From Aralia elata (taxonomy: Eukaryota > Streptophyta > Magnoliopsida > Apiales > Araliaceae): 64,000 nucleotides of DNA. This document shows positions 1-11,739 of this stretch, one piece after another. The stretch spans positions 76,934,272 through 76,998,271 of the forward strand of contig CM068385.1 of assembly GCA_034770075.1 (NCBI GenBank), read 5' to 3'. The notes under the pieces were generated by a model that searched no databases, was not told the DNA's origin, and was given only the letters and a program-made list of their open reading frames with translations. How positions within the stretch are numbered: position 1 is the first letter of the stretch; each line of letters opens with the position of its first letter. A program made the position numbers and the translations under genes.

Positions 1-75
1 AAGAGTTGTTAGACACATCTCCAACTGACATTCTTTTTACACTTAAGATATTCAACAAACTTCTTTGGGATCTTC
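1..75. other. unassigned left edge
   Basis: Seventy-five bases before the first recognisable LTR terminus. No coding potential and no family recognised. It may be the flank into which the LTR at 76 inserted, but I see no convincing 5-bp target duplication matching the sequence after 3310. Confidence 0.4.
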
Positions 76-3000
76 CGTGACGCCTCCCAAATCTGGGTAC
101 CTTCAAACCCGGGTCAGGTGCACCACGATACTACCCATTCAACACAATAATATCGACATAAATGTAATTACTGTCTGTTACAATATATCTCACTCTAGGT
201 TCTAAGACCTTTAAATCATTACACAATATAATAATAATTATTACATAAGTCATAATGTTACATCATTCATAGTATATCAAACTATTACATAAGCAGGTAT
301 CTATAATCCTCTACTTGAAAATTTTTCTTTTGCCTTTATCCTTACGGGAACTTTCGACACGTTCTGGCTTCGCTAAAAACATTTAATTTAAAGCAAGGAT
401 GAGCAACAATGCTCAACAAGTATAACAGTTGTAATAACAACAAAATCAAGAATCACGACTTCTCTAACTGAAAACTTTAACAACTGAACAATAGTTGGGA
501 AGTAACTTCGAATAATAGAAATAATACTTTCCTTTTGTTTAAAACATTTTCGAAACAACATACTAAGCGGTTATAAGACCTTGAACTTTTCTTTTTGTAA
601 AAGTTAAACAGTAATTCAATTGTAAGTTGTCTCGCTTACGGGCACCTCTAGGTGATCAGCCTATAGTACCCTATGTTGTACAACACTCTACTAAAAATGA
701 CTATATGCGTTTGTTTTGACCGCCTCACGGGTCTGTCGGGATATCCGACTAAAATTCCCCCATATTAGGGTTGTTCATCTCATACATGCCTCGGAATCCT
801 TACCAAATCAATTTAGTTTGGATAGCTCTACTTAATATCAATATTATTTCAAAGATTTATTATCAAATTGATAAAACATTTCAACATTGGTTTAGTCGAA
901 TTCAAATGGCATCGACGTGTTTCTTAAACAGTGTATGAATATCGAACTTTAAAGTTTTAACAGTTTATGTCATATATACTTTGAACACTTATACAAATAC
1001 TAAAAGATTTGTATAAGTATGGAATTTACACAACTAAATATGCATTGAGTAAATTTGAACTTCAAAACATCACGAAAACATTCATAAGAACATAGTCAAA
1101 TGAATTTAGAAAGCTTGCGAAACAGTTTAGGGATACTTGCCTTATGCGTTCATTAATAGCTTACGCTAACTTGTTCTTCAAATAGCCTACATAATTCATT
1201 CACGATAACACACCAATTAGCCTCATATGGACTTCACATATTGGTTTAAGTTATCTTAATTCTCATTTCATAGTGTTCGCGTTTTATAATTTAGCTAACA
1301 CGACCAAACTTTACTAACCTCGCTCGGCATCACGGCGTTCGGGAACGACACGACCCGCACAATATTCTTTATGATTGTTCATTTTATCTTAGAACATATC
1401 CATAATGTTCATTTTTTAGAACTCGACATTATCTAATAGGTATGGCATACATTACAGAGTTTAGAAAACTCAACGCGTCATACGTTCGATTGCACGACAC
1501 ACCGCACGCTCGCCCCGGACAACCCTTCCTAGCCTTAGTCTCGCCCAGCCCTGACCCTTCACTAGTGCAGCAGCGCTTATGGTCGTACCTACTTCGTAAC
1601 TTCATAACTTGCTCATCCAAGAACGGAATGAGTTCGTTCTTGAGCCATTTTATTGCTCGTAACATTCTCTATAACTTTCCCTGGATGGAATAATTTTTCA
1701 GCTTATCTAACAAGCCTAAAATTTGTCTCAAAAATCCTTCATGGGCTAGTTTTTTTTTTTCAATGTGACGTTTCTAACGTCGGGTTTTCAAATAATCGTA
1801 ATTTGCTCATCTGAAGTCAGATTGAGCTCGTTCTTGAGCCTACGACTAACTTATACTACCTTTTACAAAACCCCAGGAAAACATAATTTTTCGGAAGCGA
1901 TATCTAACCATAAAAACATCTCAAAAGTCATATGAGACTTAGGTTTCCATGTTTTAGCCTAATTTACTAAAAAAATTGCCATAACTTCGTTATAGCATAT
2001 TTTTACACCGTTCCAATTAGAACATTCTCGCAACATATATACGTATATTTTCTCATTTCACATACGTCTTACGAACTAACGATTACACTAGTCCGATTAC
2101 AGTCATCTACATAGTTTTACATCCTTTATGCTTAGGCTTACGTTTTATTCTTTCATTTCACTTTTCATGCAATATTACCGGTGTTTTACAAGTATATATA
2201 CACCTCCTTATTCCTCCCGATCCTTCATGATCCTCATCCACCAACAACAACCACAAGTACAATCATCAAGCAAATAAAAGGCTTAAAAAAGAGGTGGATG
2301 AAGTTAGGGTTTCAATGGCTTACCTTTTGTGGTTTTTTTCCTTCTTCTCCTTTTTGCTTAGGATGATATCTTAAGATTGCTAGGATCCTCTTCCTCTTCT
2401 CTTCCACCCGAGTTCTCCCTCTCACTATGCTCTCTCTTGCTTTTGCTTTCGTACTTAGTTAATAATAAAATGAACAAAGCTAGTAAAGGATGATAACTTG
2501 GCTTATTTATAACAAAACCAAGAGTTAGGGTATAATGGACATTACACAACCCTTGCTAACTTAACCATCGTCTAGTTAATCTAACCAACTAAGTTAAGCT
2601 AATCAAGGTTAACCTTAACCATCTATAATTAGGCTAACCAAGGTTGGTTTATCATCATCAAAATGAAGACTTCTTGGTTATGTGTTGGGAAAGTGAGAAA
2701 GTGGTTGGGGGTATTAATGAGGTTTGCTTATTCAACTAAAACTTACCAAAAATAGGAGGTCTAGCCCCCCCATAGGCCTTAATGGTCGGGCATCCCCCCT
2801 TATCATTCCCCCTCTTGGCTTTGTTTTACCCCACTTGGTAAGCCATGGCTCAATAAAGCAATATATGGCTTAACCCTAAGCTTATTGGCTTAACCTTTGG
2901 CTCAACCCTAGATAAGCCACTCAAACCTTAGGCTCAACCCTTGGCTCAACCTTAGCCAAGCCACTCAAATCCTAAGCTCAACCCTAGGTTCGGTTAGCCG

Positions 3001-3310
3001 AAACTTAGTTTTGTTTCTCGTTTCTTTCTAGTTAGGGTTTCTAACTCATCCGGTTGGGAAAAAGTCATTTTTGTCCTTTCATACTTTTGATTAAAGTTTA
3101 CGTCTTTTACCTTCATATAAACGTTATGACGTAATTCGAAAAGTCAAAAAATGAAAAAGGCGTTTTTGGCGTGAATAGTGTTTAGCATCTTTTCTCGGAA
3201 TTTTTTTATTTTCTTCTACGAATCAACAACACTTATATTCACTTACAAACACATCATGTAGGTCATAATACGACCTTTAAATCACATAACACAAAATCTT
3301 GACATTGTCA
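76..3310 (-). repeat. long chromovirus-type LTR (Tekay/Del-like), minus orientation
   Basis: It begins with a degraded TGTGACGCC(C/T)CCCAAAT terminus also found at 8795, 30223 and 55364, and ends near a CTTGACATTGTCA that resembles the GGACATTACA end of the LTR at 59676. Internal blocks are shared with the LTR at 30223: a 'ggttctaagacctttaaa' stretch near 195 and 30362, and a 'tcgttcttgagcc' block near 1632, 1829 and 32050. No gag or pol is attached, so it may be a solo LTR or a broken 3' LTR. Short ORFs inside it show no family resemblance. The right boundary is approximate. Confidence 0.6.
2866..2995. repeat. degenerate short tandem repeat (GGCTYAACCCTWR)
   Basis: Six or more imperfect copies of a 12-16 base unit resembling GGCTCAACCCTTA, alternating with AGCCACTCAAACC, inside the LTR at 76-3310. 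The CCCTAA content is superficially telomere-like but the unit is not TTTAGGG. Confidence 0.55.
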
Positions 3311-3770
3311 GTCCATTGTCAAAGCTGATATCCTCTACGAATTTTCTAATTGTAGAGTTCAATGATGGTCTAGAGTATCTGGCTAGGTGAACTCTACAAG
3401 ACTTCATTGTACTCTGCGAAGTTTATCTATGTCTTTGACTCTTTAAACGATCTTCAATCTTGCTCTAATCATTTGATCATTATTTGCACTTGTACAATCT
3501 TGAGAGATAATTTCATGATTCTGCAAACTTAGAACACTGAAAGTAGTTGCTTTACGATCATAAAGCTCTACGTTCTCAGTAGACTTTACGATCCTCAACT
3601 GACTCTGTGATCTTCACCAGACTCTGCGATCTTCAATGTGTTCTACGTTCTTTTAACAGACTTTACGAACTTAATCAGTATGCTTAACGATCGTCCAATA
3701 AACTTTACGATCGTCTTATTTCCTAAAGTCTATATATTAGATTCACTCAACGAAATAGAACAACCTAACA
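3311..3770. repeat. repeat fragment with CTTTACGATC motif array
   Basis: From about 3550 to 3715 the motif CTTTACGATC and variants (CTCTGCGATC, CTTAACGATC, CTACGTTC) recur about every 20-40 bases, roughly eight times. The same motif fills 12700-13190. No reading frame. The family is not recognised; it is probably U3-like sequence of an old LTR element. Confidence 0.5.
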
Positions 3771-4160
3771 AGTTTGATCTTATAATCTAAGTCCTTTTAT
3801 ATTATTTTTATTTTAAGGATTTCACAAAAGTTACTGGTAATAAATATACATTATATTATCATACATTAAATCAAATACATGCATTTGTACTTACAGATGA
3901 CAATAAAGTAATTAAGATGAGCAATTTAGAGATCAAAAAATTTTCTTAATAGGCGTGTATTTTCAAATTAGGACAAATAAAGTTGGACGGAGAGAATATT
4001 AAAATACTCGAAGAAGGGATAATTCGAAGAGCTTTATGCCTAAAAATATGCTCTTCTTCAACTTCTTAAGCCATTTGTCAATTGATTTAACAGAAGGGAC
4101 GAAATCACTCATTCAAGACACCCTCTCCTAGAATGAAAATTATAATGTTTAGTTGTGAGC
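3771..4160. other. intergenic, nothing recognised
   Basis: AT-rich sequence without reading frames or repeats that I can assign. A GGACGGAGAGAATA string near 3984 resembles a Stowaway-type end, but no opposing terminal repeat is visible. Confidence 0.5.
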
Positions 4161-4940
4161 ATTACTGTAAGATCCCGACTTTATGAAATAAAAGTTTATT
4201 ATTTTCTTTATGATTATTTTTTTTCTAAATAGTAAGGTGGTTAATTGTTATAAATGATAGTTAAGGGTGTTATATGCGAATTATCTGATAAACAGTGTAT
4301 GTCGGGGAATATTCCTTTTGTCGGAGAATATTCTTTTTGTCGGAGAATATTATATTCGGTACCGTACGACGGCGCCAAAATATCAAAATATTAGTGGGCC
4401 CCACAAATGACAAAATTGTCAACGATAGTGGGCCCCATTGTCGGATACTGAAAGCGACAATATTTTGTTAACAGTATTATCACCGGCAACTGTTGAAATA
4501 CCCAGTAATAAAAAGAACAGTAAAACGCGTTATTTCACAGTAGTACGCGGTATTTCACAGGCACACGATATTGCACAGTATTTTAAATTATTGATTCAAT
4601 AATTGATAAAGTAGCAATTGCACAGTATTTTGATTCAATAATTACAATAACATCTGCATGATACTTTTTATTATTTATCATGGCACTGTAACTCATATTA
4701 TTTGTTATGATATTTTAGCATTATTGACGGATTAAAAGTGGAGTCTAACTTAGGGGTACCTAATTGAAATTTTGAAATTCACATGATGTGAACTATTGGT
4801 TCATATGTGGGAACTATTAGGGGATGTTATGCAAGATTGATAATACTTGAAGGATTATATTAAAAATAGAGGCAAAGATGGAGGTACTAAAGTGTAATAA
4901 GTCGAGCCCTTTTTGTGCAATTAATGAAACTTGGTTTTCC

Positions 4941-4950
4941 TATAAATAGG
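4941..4950 (+). promoter_or_regulatory. LTR TATA box
   Basis: TATAAATAGG at 4941-4950, about 775 bases into the solo LTR, followed by a pyrimidine-rich CTCTCTCTCT stretch. This is the usual U3/R arrangement of plant gypsy LTRs. Transcription would run rightward. Confidence 0.55.
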
Positions 4951-5207
4951 GGAGATTATCTTAAGAAATCTTCACACATTCCTTACTTATACTCCCTCTC
5001 TCTCTCTAAATTTCTTGAGTTCTCTAAGTGTGCTAGGCTATTGTGAGTATTTGTGAGAATACTAGTATTGTCCAATTTAGTAAGCTTCGTAGAAAGCAAC
5101 ATCCAGTCACTTGTTAATGAAGGTAGGGGATATCATTTCTTTCATACTCTTATGTAATCTCATTTGCTTCCTTGTTCGTAAGTGATATTATACTCATAAA
5201 GGTTGTT

Positions 5208-5572
5208 ATTCATTCCGTATTAATTTGTGGGGATAACCTGTCCGTGCGGATTGACGCATGTCTGGTGAATACCCTTCTGTATTCATTCCTTATTACTCTG
5301 TGGGAATAACCTGTATGTACGGAGTGTCGTACCTAGTGAATACCCTTCTGTATTCATTCCTTATTATTCTGTGGGAATAACCTGTATATACGGAGTGGCG
5401 TACCTGGTGAATATCCCTTTGCAATTGTTCCTTATTAATCTGTGGGATAACCTGTCCGTGCGGATTGACGCATGCCTGGTGAATAACCCTTCGTATTCAT
5501 TACTTATTAATCTTTTGTGGAAATAATCTGTCTACGCGGATTACCGCATGACGGGTGAAAACCCATTTGCAG
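5208..5572 (+). repeat. five-copy 72-bp tandem repeat in solo LTR
   Basis: Five imperfect copies start at 5208, 5281, 5352, 5424 and 5495. Each reads ATTCATTCCTTATTA, then TGTGGGAATAACCTGT, a variable CGGATTGACGCATG or CGGAGTGTCGTACC block, and GGTGAATACCCTT. The variable block alternates between two versions across copies. Confidence 0.85.
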
Positions 5573-5984
5573 TTTCATATATTCTGTTATACTCGTATAA
5601 CGTATCATTTCTTTTATACTCGTTAAGGAATATCTTTTCTTTCATATTTCTCCATTTATGATAAAAAATCTCTGTTTGTTTCCAAAACCTTATTCTTTTT
5701 TTTAATGGTGAAAATCCTGAAAATTTGTTGAATATCCTTAATAGTTTGTGCTTCATCTAATATCTTTTCACCTGAATCTTTTTATTTCGTTTGATACGAT
5801 ATAGTTGAATCGTGAATTTTATTCTTGAATATCATTTTTGAATTTGACTCCACAATTTGGTCATCATGTTGGCAATTTGGTCAACCTTCGACCCTGGATA
5901 AATTAAACATTTATTCTTATTCTTGATCTCACTGTATTCATTCTATATCATTGTCATCATCCTCATCCTTAAATTGTGGTGATA

Positions 5985-6200
5985 GTTCTCTTTGGCCCGT
6001 AGTGCAAAGATGAACTGACGTGACATGATTTTGACCAAACTGTGTATTGGTATTATCATGACTTTTGGTGTTACAAACAAAGGCGTATGGTGAAAGTTCT
6101 CTTTGGCCCGTAGTGCAAAGATGAACTGGCGTTTGGCATGATCATGACCGGTGATTTTATAAATAAATATCTTTGTCACATAGTGCAAAGAGAGGCTGTT
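5985..6200 (+). repeat. 111-bp spaced direct repeat in solo LTR
   Basis: GTTCTCTTTGGCCCGTAGTG at 5985 recurs at 6096, with a shortened version near 6170. Reverse-complement relatives containing GCAAAGAGAAC occur at 10285-10385 in the oppositely oriented LTR, which confirms that the two LTRs are related. Confidence 0.7.
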
Positions 6201-6759
6201 GAATATAAATTGTTGATTTGGATGTTCATAAACAAGAACTGTTGATTGGTGTTACATGGATAAAATATTGGTGGTGATCCTTTAACTTATAGAAGATGGT
6301 AGATATTATAATCTACTTGACTCTTCTAATGGATTGTTCGTTCCGCTGCAGTTGTTGTTATTGAACAATTACAATATCTTTAAATCTCTGATTTATTTTG
6401 GTTGAAGGCTAAAGATAATTTTATTCTTCATTATCTTAGTCATGATATTTCCTACTGGGCTATTTGTGCTCACCCTTTTCCTTTTTGTTCCATTGTTCTC
6501 CTCAGAAAAAAAGAGTGTAGCGGGGACTAGCCGGGAATGGAGTGATGGTCCGAGACAATAGAAATATCTCAATATCTTACTATTAGTGTGACAATAAGTG
6601 TATTGAAAATTTAAGATGTATTTGTATTGTGTTGTCGTATTTTGCACAACACTTATTTGTTGTAAATGGGAAAATTTGTATTTGTATTTATATTTTGTGG
6701 AATGTTATTGGCGACTCAAAATGGGTTGTATGGACCTATTTTGGGGGCGTCACAATTAC

Positions 6760-7037
6760 TATAGGAATAAATCATTCCGTCTGAATAAACAAACCAAACA
6801 AGATATTATCCTTCCAATGGAATGGTTCATTCCATTCTCCCTCCTATTTCATCGATCCAATCGTAGCATTACAGGTACATATTTTTATCACATTAGTATG
6901 AATTTTCTTTATAAACTTTATGACACAAATTCTCTTTTACTATCATTTTATTTAATAATTCTTTTGTGATGAAATTAACAATTTCGTTACTTGTCACTAA
7001 TAGTACTAAGCAAATTGAAAAGACTACATGGTTCTAA
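6760..7037. other. spacer between solo LTR and MITE
   Basis: AT-rich, with no recognisable gene. A short palindromic GGAATGGTTCATTCC lies near 6820. A 117-residue open frame spanning the solo-LTR end (6616-6969) has no family resemblance. Confidence 0.4.
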
Positions 7038-8096
7038 AGGGATGTTTGTTACATGTCATAATGAATACCCACCTAAACATAGATTACTGGGTATCTGATT
7101 AGTAGTAATAGTAAATGATCATAGTGTCATTTTTATTTGGTAGAATATATGTGATTACCGGTAATTGCTATTGTGAGTGTTTAGTATGAATTTAAGACTA
7201 TTGGGTATATTTTTTATAATATTGATCTTTTACTAAAATATCCCTCTACTAATTTTAGTTAAATAATTCACCCATATGGTTAATGTCAAATGTAATTATC
7301 AACAATTATCAAAGGACTATCAAATTAATTAATTTAGTACTCCATCCGTTCCAAAATTAGATATACAATTTGACTTTTGAGCTCAAACAACGACATATTA
7401 AACTTCAAATTGATGTGAATTTATTTAATTTTAGTTGATACAATAATCGTAATTGCATAGTATATAACAAAAACTGTTAATCACAAAATTTATTTTATTC
7501 TAAATTTTTATGAGCTATACCGATTTTAAAGTTTAATATGCCGTCGTTTAACTTTAAAAGTCATGTTGTATCTCTAATTTTGGAACGAAGAGAGTATTGC
7601 TTTGTAAATCGTATTTAAAATTTTAATATGTTTATAAAATAACAATTCATAATTTTGTTCAATTATTAAGCACAAAATTGTCAAGTATGTTGTTGATAAT
7701 ACATTAAACTTATAATAATAAATAACAAACATCACATACTTTGTATGAACAATGAGTTATTTTATTTAAACTAAACATGTTGACAAACAAAAAAAGACAA
7801 AAAAATTATAAAATAAATATAAATTTATGTGACTAATAAGGATATTTATGTCCCAATTATAAATATAAAGGATATTTTTGACTAAATAAAAATTTTAAAA
7901 TGATTACTATGTGGTAATCTCTGACTATCACCTATTTTTTAGTCATCTGATTACTGGTAATTTTGACACTTTACCGAGTATCTGATTACCGAGAATGTAA
8001 ATTTACCAGTGTAACAAATAAAATTTATAAAGCTGATCAACCACATTAGCGGGTATTTGAGATGACCACTTTAGATGGCATATAACAAACACCCCA
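7038..8096. mobile_element. Tourist-like (PIF/Harbinger) MITE
   Basis: Termini AGGGATGTTTGTTA and (inverted) TGGGGTGTTTGTTA, with a 3-bp TAA duplication at 7035-7037 and 8097-8099. The subterminal CCGGTAATCAGATACCC-like blocks are also inverted. No transposase is present, so it is non-autonomous. At about 1.06 kb it is enlarged by the nested MITE at 7340-7594. Confidence 0.65.
7340..7594. mobile_element. Stowaway-like MITE nested in the Tourist-like element
   Basis: A 255-base element begins CTCCATCCGTTCCAAAATTA and ends with the inverted match TAATTTTGGAACGAAGAGAG. It is flanked by TA on both sides. The inverted repeats extend for most of each half (ACGACATATTAAACTTCAAA against its complement), so transcripts would fold into a long hairpin. 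CTCCCTCCGT-type termini with TA duplications are typical of Tc1/mariner-derived Stowaway MITEs. Confidence 0.75.
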
Positions 8097-8188
8097 TAAG
8101 GTGAATATAGTCAATGACCTTAAGACTTAATTAATTTATTTCTATCATCCAAATGCGTACAAAACCATTTTTAACCGGCCCAAAATTA

Positions 8189-8584
8189 ACATTGTGTTTA
8201 TGAGTGTTTAAATGAGATAAAAGAAAGGAGAAGGTGAAAAATTTAGGAAAGAGATTAACAATCTTTTGTTTGTGAGTTTTTTGAGGAGAGAAAAGAAAAT
8301 AGGAGGGAGATTTTTTAAAAATTTCCTCCCAAAGTTGGAAAGATTTGGAAGAAAATTTACTAAAGACTTAGATGACATATTAAAATATCAAAACTATCCT
8401 TATAATATTTTATAAAATGTAATCTCATAAGGGTAAAATAATAATATGCTATTTTAAGTTAAAATTTCCTTCTATAACTTACAAATACAAGGAAAGAAAG
8501 TAAATTTTTTTTATTCACCCTCTTTTCTCACAAAAATTTTAAATTCCTTTCTTTTCTTCTCTCCTAAATTCACAAACACAATGT
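8189..8584. mobile_element. probable MITE with ACATTGTGTTTRTGA ends
   Basis: The left end ACATTGTGTTTATGAGTGTTT is mirrored by AAATTCACAAACACAATGT at 8584, and purine-rich AGAAAGGAG blocks pair with CTCCT/CTTTCTT blocks inside the right arm. No coding sequence. A flanking AAATT is shared, but the target duplication is unclear and so the superfamily is open. Confidence 0.5.
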
Positions 8585-8647
8585 AAATTTCATTAAAAAA
8601 ATTATCACAATATAAGCTTTGACTTGAATTATGAGCTCAGAAATGTG

Positions 8648-8662
8648 GTGTATGTGTGTGTG

Positions 8663-8706
<44 letters not shown>
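8648..8706. repeat. (TG)n(TA)n microsatellite
   Basis: An interrupted TG run passes directly into a TA run of about 30 bases. The 114-residue minus-strand frame that crosses it is low complexity and not a gene. Confidence 0.9.
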
Positions 8707-8714
<8 letters not shown>

Positions 8715-9259
8715 TACATAGACAAGTATTTATATATAGATATTTTTATTTTGTACATAGATAAGCGTTTTAAATAACTTTTAATAATAATTTTTGTGAT
8801 GCCCCCAAATTCGGGCCTATACAATCTAATTTGAGTCGCCAAAATACAAAATAACATACATAATTTGTTTTTAATTATAATTATTACAATGTCGTGTATA
8901 GTACGGGAGCACAAACTAAGTCCTCACTAAAATTATTTGCACACTATTTTACAACTTAGTGAGTACTACGTACTACAACTACTAAATCGGACCGTCACTC
9001 CATTCTCATGTTCTCCCCGCTAGCCCTAGCTACATTCTCATTTCCTAAAATGAATTAAGAAATAAAAGAGTGAGCTCGAATAGTCTAGTAAAGGATATCA
9101 TGACTAAGATAACGAAAAATAAATTATCTTTAGCCTTCAGTAGTAATTAAATCAGAGATTAGAAAATGCTAAACATCATAAATAACGAATAATTGAAAAA
9201 ATGCTAGACATCATAAGATTCCATCAATTGTAACACCAATGGTCATGATCATGCCAAAC

Positions 9260-10263
9260 TAGGGGTGTTCACTGGTAAAAAACCATCCCGCACTGATCCA
9301 AACCGTACCGAACCGGTTATCGATTTGTCTAAAAATTGAGTACCGATATCGATACCGAATTAGCCGGTATCCCGAACCGCTTATGTCGGTTCTATGTCAG
9401 TTTGGTTCGAACATGGTACAAGTATTTACCGTTTATATACCGAAGCTTACTACATAAATTTCCAATCTTCCACTTTTCAATCTTTCAATTTGTTGAATTA
9501 AACAATACTTGACACAATCTAACCTATATCCAAATTAGAGTTGATAATGGAAAAAAAGAAGCAGCAACAAAATCAATTTAAGAAAAAAATTACAAACACA
9601 AGCAGATTCAAAACCCCCAATTTCAATCTTTTGTGATTTCGCAGCGCTCAAAGAAGAAACTATTGTACCGGTGCTGACGTTGCTTCACAAACTCTGTAAT
9701 GTCAACTCCATCCTTGAATATACATCGATCTACTGACTACTAACATCCAAATCATGTATTATTCCCTCTCTCTATATATACACATATATATCATATATAT
9801 GTGTGTATGTGCGATCTCCCAAAACCTCTACCATATTCGATCTTCTTCGTAACCATCAAATCGAGATGAGTCGAGTAGTCGATGACTCCATCATATTTCC
9901 CAAAATTATCTGCAGCATTGATGATGAAAAAAGAAGAAAAAAGGAGTAGAAGATGAATAAGGTGAAGAGAGAGAACTCAGAGAATAAGGTGATATAGATT
10001 GATAGAGTAGTTTGAGAGAATGGGATAATGACTAGTATAATATTAGTATATATTATTATCATTTGAAAAAACAATGGTAAATTCGGTACGGTCCGATTTT
10101 TACCGAACGTAATAAATCTAATCCCGTTACCGTTCCCGTTCACCCGGTACATACCGAAAAAATTTACCGATATCGAACCGGTTATAAAATATACTGAACC
10201 GGTCGATACAGTCGAACCGGTTCGGTAAAAAATTGAAATTATCGATTTATTTGAACAACCTTA
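9260..10263. mobile_element. non-autonomous hAT element
   Basis: A 1004-base insertion with termini TAGGGGTGTTCA and (inverted) TAAGGTTGTTCA. It is flanked by a perfect 8-bp duplication TGCCAAAC (9252-9259 and 10264-10271), the hAT hallmark. Subterminal regions are crowded with ACCGAACCGGTT-like motifs in both orientations, probable transposase-binding sites. No transposase remnant is recognisable. The host LTR is continuous when the element is removed. Confidence 0.85.
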
Positions 10264-11417
10264 TGCCAAACAACAGTTCCTTTTTGCACCTAGGGCAAAG
10301 AGAACTTTTACCACGTGTTTTTGTCACCTAGACTAAAAACGCCCAATAACCATATTGTCTTTGCACCCAGGCCAAAGATATTCACAACAACTTAAATCCT
10401 GATGGTTAGTACAAACAATAAAGAATAAACAGAAATAATATGAATAATGAATGAATATTAGAGATCTGCAAATTATTCATGTTTAAGGAATAATTTAATT
10501 TATTCATAGTCCAATAATGTCCAAATTGTCAACATGATATCTAAAATGTCGGAATGAGTTCAAGTCCAAGAGTATTGTCCAAGATTCATAGACAGGAAGT
10601 TCAACGGTAAGGTTCACATTACAAGGAATATTTAACAGTCTAAAATGTTCACAGTTCAAATAGAAAGTTCAAGTCAAATTTTCAAAGTCCAAAATATTAA
10701 TAATCCAAAAGTTCACACTTCAAATACAATTGTTAGAATTCAACAGGAAGGTTCAAGTCAAAAGATATTAGATAAAGCGCAAACTATTAAAGAAATTTTA
10801 GAGAATTGTTATTTCTAAATTTTTTACCGTTTAATGGTTGTGTAAATGAATATTAATTTCTTACCATAGTAATTTAAATTTAGGAGTATGAAGAAAATGA
10901 TGTCCCTTACCTTAGCACGTGATTAGATATTGCTTTCTATGTAGTTGATCAACTTATATGTATATTGATAATTTAATTAGTAACTACCACATATAAGTTT
11001 TATGGTGTATACTAACTCGTATATCATGAAATCGTTGAAAGTGACTTGTTAGTATAAATTTGTGTAGTGTATAAAATAGAGCAAAATAAACTTCAAAATA
11101 GTTTTTGTAAGAATAATATTTCAAAACAATCTTTTAGAGGACACTTTTCAAAATGAGTTTTCTAAAGGAAAAGTTGTAAACATTACATAGTGTGTATGGG
11201 TGTTTGTGCAACTATACTTTAGAGAAAAGACTCACCTGAGCAATCCTTGCACTCTTACTGATATAAACAACACTCAAGTATTCTTAGTACACTCAAAGAA
11301 GCACTAACACTACGAAATATTTAGAAAATGGGGGGAGAGGGAAGAACAAGTAAGAAAGTTATGCCAACTCCTTATGTCAAACCCCTCTTCTATAGCCAAA
11401 ACTTAACCAACAGCTAT

Positions 11418-11625
11418 CACACATTAACTTTAGCACACATTTCACATTTTAAGATTATCTTTAATCTGCCACACATTATTTTAACACAATTTTCACATTT
11501 CAAGACTACCTTTAATCTACCACACATAAATTTTGGCACAACTTTCACATTTCAAGATTATTTTCAATCTACCATTTATAATTTTGACACAACTTTCACA
11601 TTTTAAGATTACTTTTTCTTTACTA
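11418..11625 (-). repeat. four-copy 52-bp tandem repeat
   Basis: Copies start at 11418, 11470, 11521 and 11573. Each contains ACACAACTTTCACATTTCAAG followed by an AATCTACC block. It lies in the U3-side part of the minus-oriented LTR. The 92-residue open frame across it arises from the repeat and is not a gene. Confidence 0.85.
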
Positions 11626-11739
11626 TTCATAAATATTATTATATTTGTCCATCTTTTGTATTATTGACTCAATGTATTAATATTATAGATATTTAAGTAC
11701 ATAGTATTATATACCTAACGTCTTGTTTCCCAGAGGTAC

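Larger units (their letters stand above)
4166..6754 (+). mobile_element. solo LTR of a chromovirus-type gypsy element
   Basis: A 2589-base LTR starts TGTAAGATCCCGAC and ends TTGGGGGCGTCACA. It is flanked by a perfect 5-bp target duplication ATTAC (4161-4165 and 6755-6759), with no internal retrotransposon sequence. This is the product expected from unequal recombination between two LTRs. Termini match the other TGTAA...GGGGGCGTYACA LTRs in the window. It carries a TATA box at 4941 and two sets of internal tandem repeats. Confidence 0.85.
8795..11730 (-). repeat. chromovirus-type LTR, minus orientation, split by a hAT element
   Basis: It begins TGTGATGCCCCCAAATTCGG. Read on the minus strand it is colinear with the solo LTR at 4166-6754: the GAGTCGCC block near 8833, the GCAAAGAGAAC repeats at 10285-10385, and a 'ttgctttctatg' block at 10932 opposite the 'gtagaaagcaac' of 5091. 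A hAT element at 9260-10263 interrupts it. The outer end (expected TCTTACA) is not seen, so it is truncated or overwritten near 11730 by the next repeat. Confidence 0.65.

Noticed and set aside
2866..2995. Interstitial telomere repeats
   Set aside because: The unit is GGCTCAACCCTTA-like, not TTTAGGG; CCCTAA matches are incidental.
76..3310. Solo LTR with target duplication
   Set aside because: The flanks CTTCC and GTCCA do not match, so a clean solo LTR cannot be claimed.
3980..4000. Stowaway-like GGACGGAGAGAATA end
   Set aside because: No opposing inverted end or TA-flanked partner nearby.
5208..5572. CRISPR-like direct repeats
   Set aside because: Units are imperfect head-to-tail repeats with no unique spacers, in a plant LTR.
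8570..8914. 114-codon minus-strand frame
   Set aside because: Low-complexity translation of the TG/TA microsatellite and an LTR end.
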